From: Branchipolynoe longqiensis
Taxonomy: Eukaryota; Annelida; Polychaeta; Phyllodocida; Polynoidae
DNA: 64,000 nt
Direction: 5' to 3'
Assembly (NCBI GenBank): GCA_030323885.1
Contig: CM059186.1
Span: 24,881,849-24,945,848, forward strand
Shown: positions 53,620 to 63,957 of the stretch, in pieces
Numbering within the stretch: the stretch's first letter is position 1
Layout of the letters: the number at the start of each line of letters is the position of its first letter
Translations under genes and position numbers: made by a program
The notes under the pieces: generated by a model
Database searches by the model: none
What the model was told of the DNA's origin: nothing
What the model saw: the letters and a program-made list of their open reading frames with translations, nothing else

Positions 53620-53790
53620 TGTTGCATGTTCATTTGGTAATTGCATGGTACACAACGGGCAGTAAGAACTGTGTCTGCCATAACTCGGGTGTCCTGGCTG
53701 TTACTACCGTCAAGCAGTCTGGAGACAACAGGCCCCTGGTGAATGGATAGGGCATCACTGTGTACAGGCGTGTACAGGGGCAGGTGTCAC
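53620..53790. repeat. Dispersed repeat, uninterrupted copy
   Basis: TTCATTTGGTAATTGCATGG to GGGGCAGGTGTCACA; equals the flanks of the 48234-48707 insertion and so serves as its empty site. Confidence 0.8.
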
Positions 53791-53839
53791 ACCCAATTAC
53801 ACCCTTCCTCCTCCTTCCTCGGCAACCCTCCACTTTGTA

Positions 53840-54107
53840 CACTCATGGCGACTTTATAGTGCTGCCCCACTGGGAGACCAGGCAGCCAGCACCATGACCT
53901 GGTTGGTATCTGACTCAGTCACATTATCCTGACACTGAGCGAACCAGTCCTTGCGATATCCTAATAATGCCAAACACCTGGCTAGGAAGTTACAAATATC
54001 AATGTCATTGGTTTGACTCGACCAGGGTTTGAACCCGTGGGTTCCAATCCCACGATCTACCAAAACGGGATACAGACGCTCAACTCATTCGGCCATCCGG
54101 TCTGGTA
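53840..54107 (-). mobile_element. SINE-1, reverse, tail missing
   Basis: CTCATGGCGACTTTATAGTG through the body to a type A head ending CATTCGGCCATCCGGTCTGG. Confidence 0.87.
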
Positions 54108-54129
54108 TCCTGATAGCAATACTACTTTG

Positions 54130-54800
54130 CTACTTGCAGCATGGTTCCACTGCTCCATGTGTTACTGTTAAATATAAGACAGCTGTTTACCACTGTTCTA
54201 TGTCTTACTGTTAAATAGACGACAGCCCTTTACCACTGCCCCATGTTAAATAAACGACAGCCCTTTCACCCTGTACCTTGTGTCCCTGTTAAATAGATGA
54301 TAGCCCTTTTACCATGTACCTTGTGTCCCTGTTAAATAGAGGAGGGCCCTTTCACCCTGTACCTTGTGTCCCTGTTAAATAGAGGGTGGAACTTTCACAT
54401 TGTACCTTGTGTTCCTGTTAAATAGAGGAGAACCCTTTCACCCTGTACCTTGTGTCCATGTTAAATAGAGGGTGGAACTTTCACATTGTACCTTGTGTTC
54501 CTGTTAAATAGAGGAGAACCCTTTCACCCTGTACCTTGTGTCCCTGTTAAATAGAGGGTGGAACTTTCACCCTGTACCTTGTGTCCCTGTTAAATAGAGG
54601 GTGGAACTTTCACCCTGTACCTTGTGTCCCTGTTAAATAGAGGGTGGAACTTTCACCCTGTACCTTGTGTCCATGTTAAATAGAGGGTGGAACTTTCACA
54701 GTGTACCTTGTGTCCCTGTTAAATAGAGGACAACCCTTTCACGCTGTACCTTGTGTCCCTATTAAATAGAGGATGGGACTTTCACACTGTGCAGTGTCTT
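54130..54800. repeat. 43-bp minisatellite, about 15 units
   Basis: Unit ACCTTGTGTCCCTGTTAAAT, AGAGGGTGGAACTTTCACCC, TGT. Two alternating variants (GGGTGGAACTTTCAC and GGAGAACCCTTTCAC) suggest higher-order duplication. Confidence 0.94.
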
Positions 54801-55002
54801 ATCGTTAAGTAGATCACAGCTCCACCCCATCTCCCCGTGTCGCTGTGTCTGAGTTCAATTTCTGCCTGGACCCTTGAATGATGTGAGGCCACAGCAGCGG
54901 CGCCGATGTGATCATTGGACATTGACTGAGATACTGATCACCGGCTACGGTACCAGCAGTTCACTCCACAGACACGTCAAAGTTCACCTACACCAAATGG
55001 TT

Positions 55003-55340
55003 GGTTTTGCAGAGTTTTACGTTCTGGCAACATCTAGGGCCATATCAGGACGGGAACCGACTTGTGACAGTGCAAACTCATGGCGATTTTATAATGCTGC
55101 CCCACTGGAAGAGCAGGCAACCAGCACCATGACCTGATATCCCACTCAGTCACATTATCCTGACCCTGCCTGACCCAACCAGTCCTTGCCCTATCCTAAT
55201 AATGCCAAGTGCCTGGCTCGGTAATGACAAGTATACATTTTTAAGTCATTGGTTTGACCAGGGTTCGAGCCCATCGGTTTGAATCCCAAGATTTACAAAA
55301 ATGGGAGACGGATGCTCAACTCATTTGGCCATCCCGTCTG
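55003..55340 (-). mobile_element. SINE-1, reverse, near complete
   Basis: GGTTGGTTTTGCAGAGTTTT, body, type A head ending CATTTGGCCATCCCGTCTGG. CTACAC occurs on both sides (about 54988 and 55342) and may be part of the duplication. Confidence 0.87.
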
Positions 55341-55606
55341 GTCTACACGAAAGAAGGGAGAAGGGATGGGGATATTGAGCTTGGGCAGAGAGACCCTTCA
55401 TGGAATCCACCCCACCCCCCCCCCTCACCATCCCACCATTTTCAGTCAGGATGTTAGCTCCTGTTAAAATATAGTATCGCAACCTAATGTTAGTAACATA
55501 GTTTAAGTTACAGGATGCACTTGTGTTGGATTGATATCAAACTAGATGAAGCGGTGAAGTAGCTAAGTCTAGTTTGATATCAATCCGTGATAGGTAAGAC
55601 CTCTGA

Positions 55607-55860
55607 CCGAACACGGTGGCCGAATTGGAAGAGTGTAGGCTTCCCATGTGGAAGGTTGGGAGTTCAATTCCTGGTCGAGTCAAACCAATGACTTACTAAA
55701 TTTATACCTACACTTCCTAGCCTGGTGCTCGGTATTATTAGAATAGGGCAGGGACTGGTTAGCTCAGTGTCAAGATAATGTAACTGAGTGGGATATCAGG
55801 TCATGGTGCTGGCACCCTGGTCTCCCAGTGGGGCAGCACAATAAAATCGCCGTGAGTGTG
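55607..55860 (+). mobile_element. SINE-1, type B head, 3'-truncated
   Basis: CACGGTGGCCGAATTGGAAG, AGGCTTCCCATGTGGAAGG, linker GAGTCAAACCAATGACTT and body to AAATCGCCGTGAGTG; joins directly to the next repeat. Confidence 0.85.
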
Positions 55861-55869
55861 ATTTGTAGC

Positions 55870-56476
55870 AAGTGGGTGGGTATGCAGGTATAGCAATACC
55901 TCAGGGAGTTTGACGCCCCTGCCTTGCAGAGTTCTAAACCACTGCCTTGTGGTACAGGTCCTTGACAGAACCGAAGGCTAAGGGAGCAAACCCTAAACAG
56001 AAAACCATGTCACTGTGGCAGCATTAAGGGCGGTTGATGTATGGAACTCCCAACATCTCCCGACCAGCCACTGCAGGGACAAATAGTTTTGCGCCTGTCT
56101 TGACATGTTCTTGCCGGTGTGAAACCTCTATTTGCTCCCCGAGAGAGTGCCGCTGGTAACTTGCAAAAGCCAGCAGCACTTCAACACTTTTGCAGGCAGC
56201 TTTCATGAAATGTACAACCGCACAAAACACCATACCGGCTCGGTCGTCGCCCGGGTTACCAAGGACCGCGCTGCTCGAGCTCATCTTCCATCGACAGCGG
56301 AAAATCAGCTAGGAGGAACACAATGCTAACCATCAAGAGAAACCTGAAGCTGAGAGACATTAAGACCGACTCATGGACGCAACTCTCACAGCAGAGAGCT
56401 AAATGGAGAGCGGCAGTCAAGTAATGAAAGCAGTCTTTGTCGCATCGCGACCGACAGCATGATGATGATGATGGGT
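55870..56476 (-). repeat. Dispersed repeat with a conserved 60-codon frame, copy 2
   Basis: Reverse of 30803-31278 with about 125 bp more (56205-56330). On the minus strand the frame 56284-56024 ends ...HSLGEQIEVSHRQEHV...AGREMLGVPYINRP. The outer edge has GCGACCGACAGCATGATGATG. Copy 1 shares the same stop position. Unknown protein or untranslated repeat. Confidence 0.72.
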
Positions 56477-56532
56477 GGCCACCCTGATATGACCTTAGAT
56501 ATTGCCAGGACGTAAAACTCCAACAAACAAAC
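56477..56532 (+). mobile_element. SINE-1 tail fragment
   Basis: ACCCTGATATGACCTTAGAT, TTGCCAGGACGTAAAACTCC, AACAAACAAACAC. Confidence 0.85.
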
Positions 56533-57115
56533 ACACAGGTAAGTCATGGAACATGGACAGTGGAAGGACCATGTTAATTATTAATAACAGATCGTATTCA
56601 AACAGGCCAGCTGGATGCTGTTGGTGATTCGAGGAATTATAAATAATTGGAATATGTGTGGAGCATAATTTATTATGTAAATATAAAAGGGTTATGTATG
56701 TGAAGTTATAATCCGGGCTTCTCATTGCTACACTGTGGTTAGAACAGCGTTTCTAAAGGGAAAAACTGATCAACACTTCTAGATTGAGTCTATGTTGACC
56801 AGAGACTATTTGCACACACAGATAAGGTGACCCGCCATCGACTACATTTTAGACATCCCCCCCCCCCCAGGATGGGGTGAGAATCACGATGCTATTTATA
56901 TAAGCCATACCCTTGAAGGGGCAGTATGACCAACACTCTACTTTTTTCACAATTATTATGATCAACTGTGTGAGTACTAATCTGTATAGAGTAAAACCTC
57001 CCTAACGGCCACCTCCACAGATCGACCACTCCCCTATATCGATCGCTTTATTTTGGTCCCGACAATACCATTGTAACCATATTCTAACTCCCTAAAGCAA
57101 CCATCTCCTTAAATG
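56533..57115. other. No gene; repeat edge at 56995-57065
   Basis: The stretch with CCACCTCCACAGATCGACCA is shared with 8905-8985. A C10 run is near 56865. Otherwise nothing recognised. Confidence 0.5.
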
Positions 57116-57120
57116 GACCA

Positions 57121-58900
57121 CTTAATTGATTGATTGATTGGTGGTTGATTTACGCCGTGTCGGCAGCATAGGCCATATTCACGGCGAGAAATGTTAGTTT
57201 TTTGTTCAAACCATCGCTTTTACATGTAAAAGCAGACAATCAATTATGTGCCAATAGACACTCATTAAATTAGAAAGCTCACAATAATAGATTTGTGGTC
57301 AAGGGAAACAAATTCATATAGAAAAAGAAAAGTTTTATTAATAATTGATAGAATTTATTTAGTAAACTATATGAGGTGGTACAGTCCAGCTGCCCTCAAA
57401 AATGTTTTCTTGTTTCACTTTAGTAAAAAGGTCATGCATACTGTCTGCAGTGTAGAATTGTTGGCACAGGGCCAAAAAATCAACGCAACTTAGTAAAATG
57501 TGTTTGAGTGTCAGCGGGGACTGACACCCAATACATTCAGGGGGAGGTTCCCCCTTGAGCAGAAAAGCATGTGTAAGCCACGAGTGGCCAATACGGCAGC
57601 TGCTAAGGACCACTTGGTCCCGCCGACCTCCCGCATGAGTCTGTGGTGGTTTTCACACAGATGGTTCAATTTCTTTAAGTTTATTAATGTTTTCATCCCA
57701 CTCATGTTGCCATTTGGATTTTATGTGGGTGGCTATTAGTGGTTTCAGATCAGAGTGATTGATCAGACACAGTTCAAGATCACAGTTCAGGGCCTTCTTC
57801 ACAGCCCGACCAGCTAGTTTGTTTCCTTGTATGCCGGCATGGCCAGGCACCCAGCACAGGTGGATGTCATACCCATCCGTTGCCAGTTGGTTCATTTTCT
57901 AAATGACCATTGCTAGAATAGGGTGATTAGTTTTCAGTGCAGCAAAGGCCAGGAGGCAAGAGAACGAATCACTTTATATAACATAGTTAGTGTGGTTGGA
58001 TACCTCGATACACTCCAACGCGAGAAGGAGTGCTCGGGCTTCCCAGTGAAAATCAAGCTCTGATCAGGCAAGCGTACGTCAAATTTTTCCCGTCAACAGA
58101 CTGCCGCAGCAGCTACCCGGCTTTGGTCTTTCGAACCATCAGTGTATATGGGGAGGTGGTCTGCAAACTGGCTTGGAATCTCTGCATGGAGTCCTTGGTA
58201 CTCGAGTGGATATGTCCCAGACTTCCTCAGTCCCGTGACTCGGAGGATAACCGATGGCTTCCTCAACGACCACGGGGGATGTTCTGGGACTTTGGCATCC
58301 CCCAACTCGTCCAAATCCACACCCAAGGCCTCCAAATGAGGTTTCATTCGGAGCCTCAGTGGCCGGATGTAATTCGGCCTGGCCTCATACCTGGATTCAT
58401 CATGTTGCTCGAATAGACAATTGTGTGCAGGATTCAATGCATTAGTTTTTATCTTGACTACATATTGCATGGCCAGTTTGATTCTCTTGTTGTTAAGTGA
58501 TGGTTCATTGACTTCAACGTAGAGGCTCTGAACCGGTGAGGTGCGGAAGGCCCCAAGGGCCAGGCGCAGTCCCTAGTGGTAGATCGTGTCTAGCAGCCCA
58601 ATATATGATTTCCTTGCGGAACCGTATACTATGCTGCTGTAATCCACTCATGACCGAACCAAGGTTCTGTGCGCAGAGAGCAGAACATCTCTGTCCACTC
58701 CCCACTCTGAGCTGGACAGCACCCTCAGAATATCTAGCGCTTTCAGGCATCTTGTTTTCAGGTACTTTATATGTGGCACAAAAGACAGTCGATTTAGAGA
58801 GGTTTTACTGTACTTTGAAACGGCTTATACTCTGGGAGTTATTTCAGGCCAAACCATGGTCAGAGGGTCGCTGTGGTCACGTGGTGGCTATTAATTGACG
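57121..58900 (-). mobile_element. Decayed LINE with RNase H domain
   Basis: On the minus strand the order is: end of the RT (58750-58514), RNase H start (IYTDGSKDQSRVAAAAVC, about 58150-58093), RNase H end (HLCWVPGHAGIQGN, 57870-57829), C-terminal zinc-type domain (IGHSWLTHAFLLKGEPPPEC...CQSPLTLKHILLSC, 57595-57450), 3' UTR and a (CAAT)n tail at about 57125. The layout matches I/Jockey-like LINEs with an RNase H. The 5' limit is uncertain. Confidence 0.82.
57359..58750 (-). pseudogene. LINE RT-RNase H C-terminal region, multiply frameshifted
   Basis: Four minus-strand frames carry consecutive pieces of one protein: 58750-58514, 58470-58093, 57895-57653 and 57613-57359. Recognisable blocks are IYTDGSKD (first RNase H aspartate), CWVPGHAGIQGN (a late RNase H block), and the terminal Cys/His pattern C-x2-C...H-x4-C (CIGC, LKHILLSC). 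The frames change several times and stops intervene, so no full protein can be made. In a living element the RNase H would remove the RNA template during reverse transcription. Confidence 0.85.
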
Positions 58901-59231
58901 ACGAGGCCAGAAGTGGTATAATATATTTTATTCATCAGAACATAAGGAGCTTGATACACTGAACGAATAGGACACTCAGGATCTCCACCCTATCAATCAA
59001 GTGTTTTTTCTCTAGCTGAGAGGTGGGTGGTGGCAAAGTTAGTGATCGGGTCAAACCACGCAGGTTTGTGTCCAAGCGCTGACTGACCATTGGAGCGGGG
59101 GACAAGCTCTGACGTCAGCATCTGGATAAGGAAAAACTCACTAGGTGGCAGCATGGTTAGGCTGTCAGGCAATGTGGGAGATAACCGCTAGGTGGCGACC
59201 AAACAAAACTGGCGGATGGGTTCAGGAACCG
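58901..59231. other. No recognisable feature
   Basis: Short frames only; CTAGGTGGCAGC and CTAGGTGGCGACC words occur at 59140-59200. Nothing assigned. Confidence 0.4.
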
Positions 59232-59995
59232 CCAGGGCCAGTATGCATGGATCGGTATTAGCGGCGTGTGGTGTTATACCTCTAACTCCGGGTACCTATC
59301 TCCGGTTATCGGCGGCGTCGAGAACTATGTCAAGCCGTATGCATGGGCGCTTAAACGGTGAGTGTTAGCTAAACGTGAATGTATTTATAGATTTGGGAAA
59401 TCCCTCTGCATTTGTAGCCATATATTAGGCTCAAATCTATTAAATGCTATCATATTTAACAGAATTACATACGCAATAAGTGAAATTTAAGCAAATTAAC
59501 CCTAAAAATGAAGCGATATTAACGCAGCAGCCGCATTGGCGGCGATATTACTAGTAATATTTTCGAATCGACGAACGTACAGTAAACAAACCGCCGCCAC
59601 CGCCAGTATGGAAAGCGACGTCCATGCAGCAGAGGCGGCGATTTGTTTACTTTACGTTCGTCGATTCGAAAATATAACTAGTAATATCGCCGCCAATTCG
59701 GCTGCTGCGTTAATATCGCTTCATTTTTAGGGTTAATTTGCTTAAATTTCACGTATTGCATATGTAATTCTGTTAAATTTGATAGCATTAAATAGTTTGA
59801 TGTCCATCCTGACACTAACCTAACACTAACACCGCTGTAAACCTGCTAGGGGGCAGGTTTACATTCTTCGACTTTAAACGTGCGGTGTTAGGCCTAACAC
59901 TGCTCCATGCATACCAACTTTTCTGCGCTAAACCAGAAATCCCGCCATAAACGCGTTTTGGGTCGCTAACACCGGTCCATGCATACGGGCCCTGG
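59232..59995. mobile_element. TIR element carrying the hairpin
   Basis: Ends 59232-59263 and 59964-59995 are inverted at roughly 28 of 32 positions (CCAGGGCCAGTATGCATGG at the left). The hairpin 59424-59800 lies in the middle. The right part (GGTGTTAGGCCTAACACTGC, TCCATGCATAC) is also present after the hairpin at 21.6 kb. Confidence 0.82.
59424..59800. mobile_element. Hairpin element, second copy (about 377 bp palindrome)
   Basis: Arms begin ATTAGGCTCAAATCTATTAA and, inverted, near 59800; ACATACGCAATAAGTGAAAT, GGCGGCGATATTACTAGTAA and TTCGAATCGACGAACGTACA are inverted across a centre near 59612. Homologous to 21228-21603. Confidence 0.9.
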
Positions 59996-60390
59996 TGGCG
60001 ACGTTTGTAAATAGGTCATAATGTTAATGAATGCAGCAAATCGGCGATAGGTGGCAGTAGTGTCCATCGAATGGAAGTAGCTGAAGCCTACCCTTTGCCA
60101 GCCCTATCTCCAATAGACCCCACCAGTTAACCTAGTGACATCTATCGGCAGAATCTGGAACCACTCTATTTGGGTACTTTCCCTGAGTGCCTGTGATTTC
60201 ACATGCTATATCTCTGTAAAGAATGCGTGGAAAAATAAGAAAATGCCTGATTATATTCAGATATTCATATCGCAACAGGCATCAAGCTCTTATCCTTGTA
60301 ATATATATATATAATATATATATAAGACAACTATATCTTATTTTTCTTCTGGAATTTCACCGCCACTCTCTTCACGTGTATTACACCCCA
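59996..60390. other. No gene; (TA)n at about 60300-60323
   Basis: Nothing recognised apart from the short TA repeat. Confidence 0.5.
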
Positions 60391-60398
60391 CCAGTTGA

Positions 60399-60755
60399 AG
60401 TTGCATAGTCCGATGGTTTTGAGTTTCTGTTATTTTTCTGAGATAAATATATTAAATTGATCATTATTATCTATCTTACATTAGTTTCAAGTACTGTTTA
60501 TTTTACATGGCTAAGTTTTGAGATATTTGAAGTACAAACATGTCAAATTAGTTTTGGCAAGCATGTCAAAATTCTGACAGCATAGACTTTAGGAGTAACA
60601 GGTTCTACTAAATTGCTTTATATGTGGCAAGTATTCCTTTATATGTGGCAAGACATGCTTAATAAGTGCATTGGTATCTAAGTTAGATATGTAGAAGCAA
60701 TTCTAGATAATTGTTTTGGTTTTGAAAATTTGATGATTCATCGGACTATGCAGCT
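60399..60755. mobile_element. TTAA MITE ('CATAGTCCGATGG' family), complete
   Basis: Ends AGTTGCATAGTCCGATGG and, inverted, CATCGGACTATGCAGCT; right TTAA at 60756-60759, left TTGA. Interior collinear with 43415-43744, with a short internal duplication of TTTATATGTGGCAAG. Confidence 0.9.
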
Positions 60756-60759
60756 TTAA

Positions 60760-61460
60760 GCGTGAATCTATCGGCAGAATCTGGAAGCACTCTATTTTGT
60801 TACTTTCCAGCTTAACTGGCAGTGTCTATTAATTATTATCCATGTTAAGCTAACATGGACACTGTCATTCCCCCCTGATGACACTCCTCAGCTGCTACTT
60901 AGAGTGGTGTAGTCCAAGGACTTGGAAAGTTGTGCATACCCTACTGTCACTTAAAGTAAATTTACCCCTTCTGAGGACATGTCCCATGTCCCCCTGTTTC
61001 TCAGATGACTGTAGATTTATTTAGTCAAAATAGCGTTGTCCTGTGAAGAAAGGCATTCGGGACCAGAGAATTCCTAGCACTCACAACAAAGTCATTTTTT
61101 GTATACCTCCTTTTCTTTATATAGTGTGGTATCATAATAACATGATCATTCGGGTCCATACAATATCATCGTGGTAAAGATGGCGGGTGGGGGTGGGGGG
61201 TTGTTGTAGGGGGGGGGGGGCGTCCCGCCGTGTGTTTTATGGCCAGGAAGAACTGCGAGAGGAGAACCGGGGACCCGTAGACGCCGATTACCTGATTACC
61301 GCCGGACGCAGGAAGACGCTGACAGATGAACAGGGCGCCGGTGGACGCGCGGCAGAAGCTACCAGCAGGCGCCCTGATTGGATAGATCCACACTCTGATA
61401 TCTCAGTCACCTCCCCCGCGTGGGGTGTGGCGGGGTGCGGTGCTGAGATAGATAGCCATC
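60760..61460. other. No recognisable gene
   Basis: The phrase AATCTATCGGCAGAATCTGGAA near 60763 also occurs at 60138-60160, so the TTAA MITE at 60399-60755 may lie in a duplicated setting. A G12 run is near 61207. A 96-codon frame at 61187 has no known motif. Confidence 0.45.
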
Positions 61461-61464
61461 TTAC

Positions 61465-61810
61465 AGAACGGGGGTGACATGCATGGTGCTGAGATAGCTG
61501 TATGGTGGTGACATGTAGTGTTGAGATTGCTGTGATACAACACAGGGATGATATGTAGTGTTGAGATAGCTGTATGGTGGTGACTGGTGGTGCTGAGATA
61601 GCTTTGATACAACACAGGGATGACATGTAGTGTTGAGATAGCTTGATGGTGGTGACATGTGGTGCTGAGATAGCTGTGATACACCACAGGAATGATATGT
61701 AGTGTTGAGATAACTGTAAGGTGGTGACTTATGGTGCTGAGATAAGCTGTAATACAACAGGGGAGTGACATGTGGTGTTGAGTAAACTGTATCGTGCTGA
61801 GATAGCTACA
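61465..61810. repeat. Imperfect minisatellite (GTGCTGAGATAGCTGTAT...)
   Basis: Alternating units with GTGTTGAGATAGCTGTATGG, TGGTGACATGTAGTG and GTGATACAACACAGGGATGA. Stray units continue to 61960 and near 63720-63830. Confidence 0.88.
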
Positions 61811-61821
61811 TTATAACGTAG

Positions 61822-61879
61822 ATTGTTTGTTTGTTGTTGTTTTACGTCCTAGCAACATCTAAGGTAATATCAGGACGAC
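61822..61879 (-). mobile_element. SINE-1, extreme 5' truncation with target-site duplication
   Basis: TTTGTTTGTTGTTGTTTTAC to AAGGTAATATCAGGACGAC, 58 bp, between two copies of TTATAACGTAG (61811-61821 and 61880-61890). Inserted into the minisatellite. Confidence 0.9.
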
Positions 61880-62015
61880 TTATAACGTAGGTGTGAAATG
61901 TCGTGTTCAGATAGCTGTATGATGGTGACATGTGGTGCTGAGATAGCTATGATACAAACGTTTTTGTTTGTGCTTTACATTAATTTAGTCAAGACGTTTC
62001 ACATGCTATTTCTAA

Positions 62016-62723
62016 AGGCCCTGTCACACTACGACGTACGGCGTCAGCGCGTGCTGAAAGTTAAAAGATTTGGCAGTACGTCAGCATTCGTCGAACTTTT
62101 CAGTGGCGGGTGATAAAAACGGGCATACACACAACGTACACACAACGTACGTAACGTATGTGGAACGTATCTCTAACCTATTGTTAGCATATGAGAGCAT
62201 TCATGTGCCTCACAAAACGTTTGCAAAACGCTTGCATACGCTCACGGTATGCTGACCAATGGTACGTACGTTACTCCATCACTAGAAGTATGGCATATAC
62301 GTTAAGTTCGCTGGAGATACGGCAGGCATATGTTAAAAGAGTGTTAGGAGTACGTTATGCATCCATTGCCAGTATGCGGACTGTACGCGGACTGCATGTT
62401 CCCACCGGCTGAATGTATGGCTAATGTGCAGCAACGTATTCCAACGTATCCCTAACATACTCCCAACGTGCAATGACGTATCCCAAACTTACACACAGCA
62501 TACGTTCAACGTACGAACCGCACATTGGAAATTTTTAGCACGCACAACATTTTTTCGGAGCCTCGACGCACGGCGGCGTAAGACTATGTATAACGACATG
62601 CCCGGAACGTACCTGACATACGCCCAACATATATGTACTGTATGACGATGTACGCCCACGTGTTGGTCGAAAATCACATATGTCGGCATACGCTAAGGCT
62701 ATATGTCGTAGTGTGACAGCCCC
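62016..62723. mobile_element. TIR element with GTCACAC ends and ACGTACG/CAACGTA interior
   Basis: Left AGGCCCTGTCACACTACGAC, right TCGTAGTGTGACAGCCCC, flanked by CTAA and TTAA. The interior is crowded with CAACGTACG, GTACGT and CGTACGTAA words. 708 bp, no credible ORF. Confidence 0.85.
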
Positions 62724-62809
62724 TTAACTAGAACAGTGTTGATGCAAGGCCATGAAATCTACATATTTGTGTGGCTGAGTGCTATCGGGCATTGCCCCCC
62801 CCCCCCCCC

Positions 62810-63015
62810 AATGGGGTAGTTCTCCCTTGAGTAAAAATGCATGAGTCAGCCAAGAGTAACCGATGGGGCATCAACTGAGGATCACTTGGTCACGCTGCCA
62901 GCCAGCATGATGTTGTAGGTGTTCGTCAATGCATGGGGTCATTTTATGCAACTTATTGTTTCGATGCTCGCCCCAGTCATTTAACCATTTTGATTTGATA
63001 TAGCTGTAAGCTAGT
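62810..63015 (-). mobile_element. Fragment of the RNase H-bearing LINE
   Basis: Minus strand shows YIKSKWLNDWGEHRNNKLH and, in another frame, IGYSWLTHAFLLKGELP, the same C-terminal region as in the LINE at 57.4-57.8 kb (IKSKWQHEWDENINKL; IGHSWLTHAFLLKGEPP). Frameshifted remnant. Confidence 0.83.
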
Positions 63016-63034
63016 GGCAGAATAAGTAGTGCTA

Positions 63035-63486
63035 AGGCCTTAGTCACACTATGGCTTGGACCACTTGCGACCATTTTGCGATCAAAAGTCGGCGACCTCC
63101 TTACGACCAGGTCGGTGGGGTGACCGATTGGCGACATCCATACAACCAATTTGGTCGCAAGGAATTTGTAGTTTCTGCACCAAAGACCTCCACTTTCAGC
63201 TCTGGTGACCAGTCAACGACTGGGCACCAGCGCTGACCAGTACATGACCAGTCTGTGGCCAGTCCATGGCCAGTCTACGACCTGTCTGTTACCAGTCCAT
63301 GACCAGTCAGCGACCAGTCCTTGACCCGTCCGTGAACGGTCAGTGACCGGTCCATGGTTAGTCCGTGACCAGTCCACGACCAGCCCGTGACCACTCTGTG
63401 ACCAGTCAGCGACCAGTCCGTGACCAGTCGGCATTTTGGTCGCCAAGTGATCGCCAATGGTCGCAACCTGTAGTGTGACTGCGGCT
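63035..63486. mobile_element. TIR element with GTCACAC ends and GACCAGTC interior
   Basis: Left AAGGCCTTAGTCACACTATGG, right CTGTAGTGTGACTGCGGCTT. The interior 63210-63430 is made of CAGTCCGTGACCAGTCAGCG-type 10-12 bp words. The centre has GGTCGCAAGGAATTTG and similar. The frames on the minus strand (DWSRTGHGLV-type) are repeat frames. Confidence 0.82.
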
Positions 63487-63530
63487 TGCTGGGAGGTCGT
63501 TTAACAAACAAACAAACAAAACATCCTTAA

Positions 63531-63714
63531 TACCCCAGTCACACTACAGCTTGCGACCACTTTGCGACCACCTTAGAACAAAGAACCCACACTCACCTGT
63601 GACGTCCTTCCTACCAAAACAATGGTTGTCGATGTCTGGGCGTCACTGGTGAGTGTGGATTCTTTGTTCTAAGGTGGTCGCAAAGTGTTTGCAAGCTGTA
63701 GTGTGACTGGGGTA
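63531..63714. mobile_element. Compact TTAA hairpin element with GTCACAC ends
   Basis: TTAA precedes it; ends TACCCCAGTCACACTACAGC and GCTGTAGTGTGACTGGGGTA are exact inversions. The arms stay complementary for about 66 bp (GACCACCTTAGAACAAAGAA) around a 50-bp loop. It may be the minimal form of the family. Confidence 0.9.
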
Positions 63715-63957
63715 TAAGATATCCGTGTGGGACAGCAGGTTTGGAGGTGACATGGTGTAGGACTGCGATAAGGACATCGGGGTGGCATGCGGTGCTAAGA
63801 TAGTTGGTGCTCTGATAAGATAGCGCACTCTGTTCACTTAGTCATCAGAACTGCAGCCCTACGGAGGCGAATGACGCAGTTAATTATATAATTACCCTGC
63901 TTTTTGCACTCTGATGTGTATGTACCACGTAGAGATCCCGTTCCCACTCACACACGC

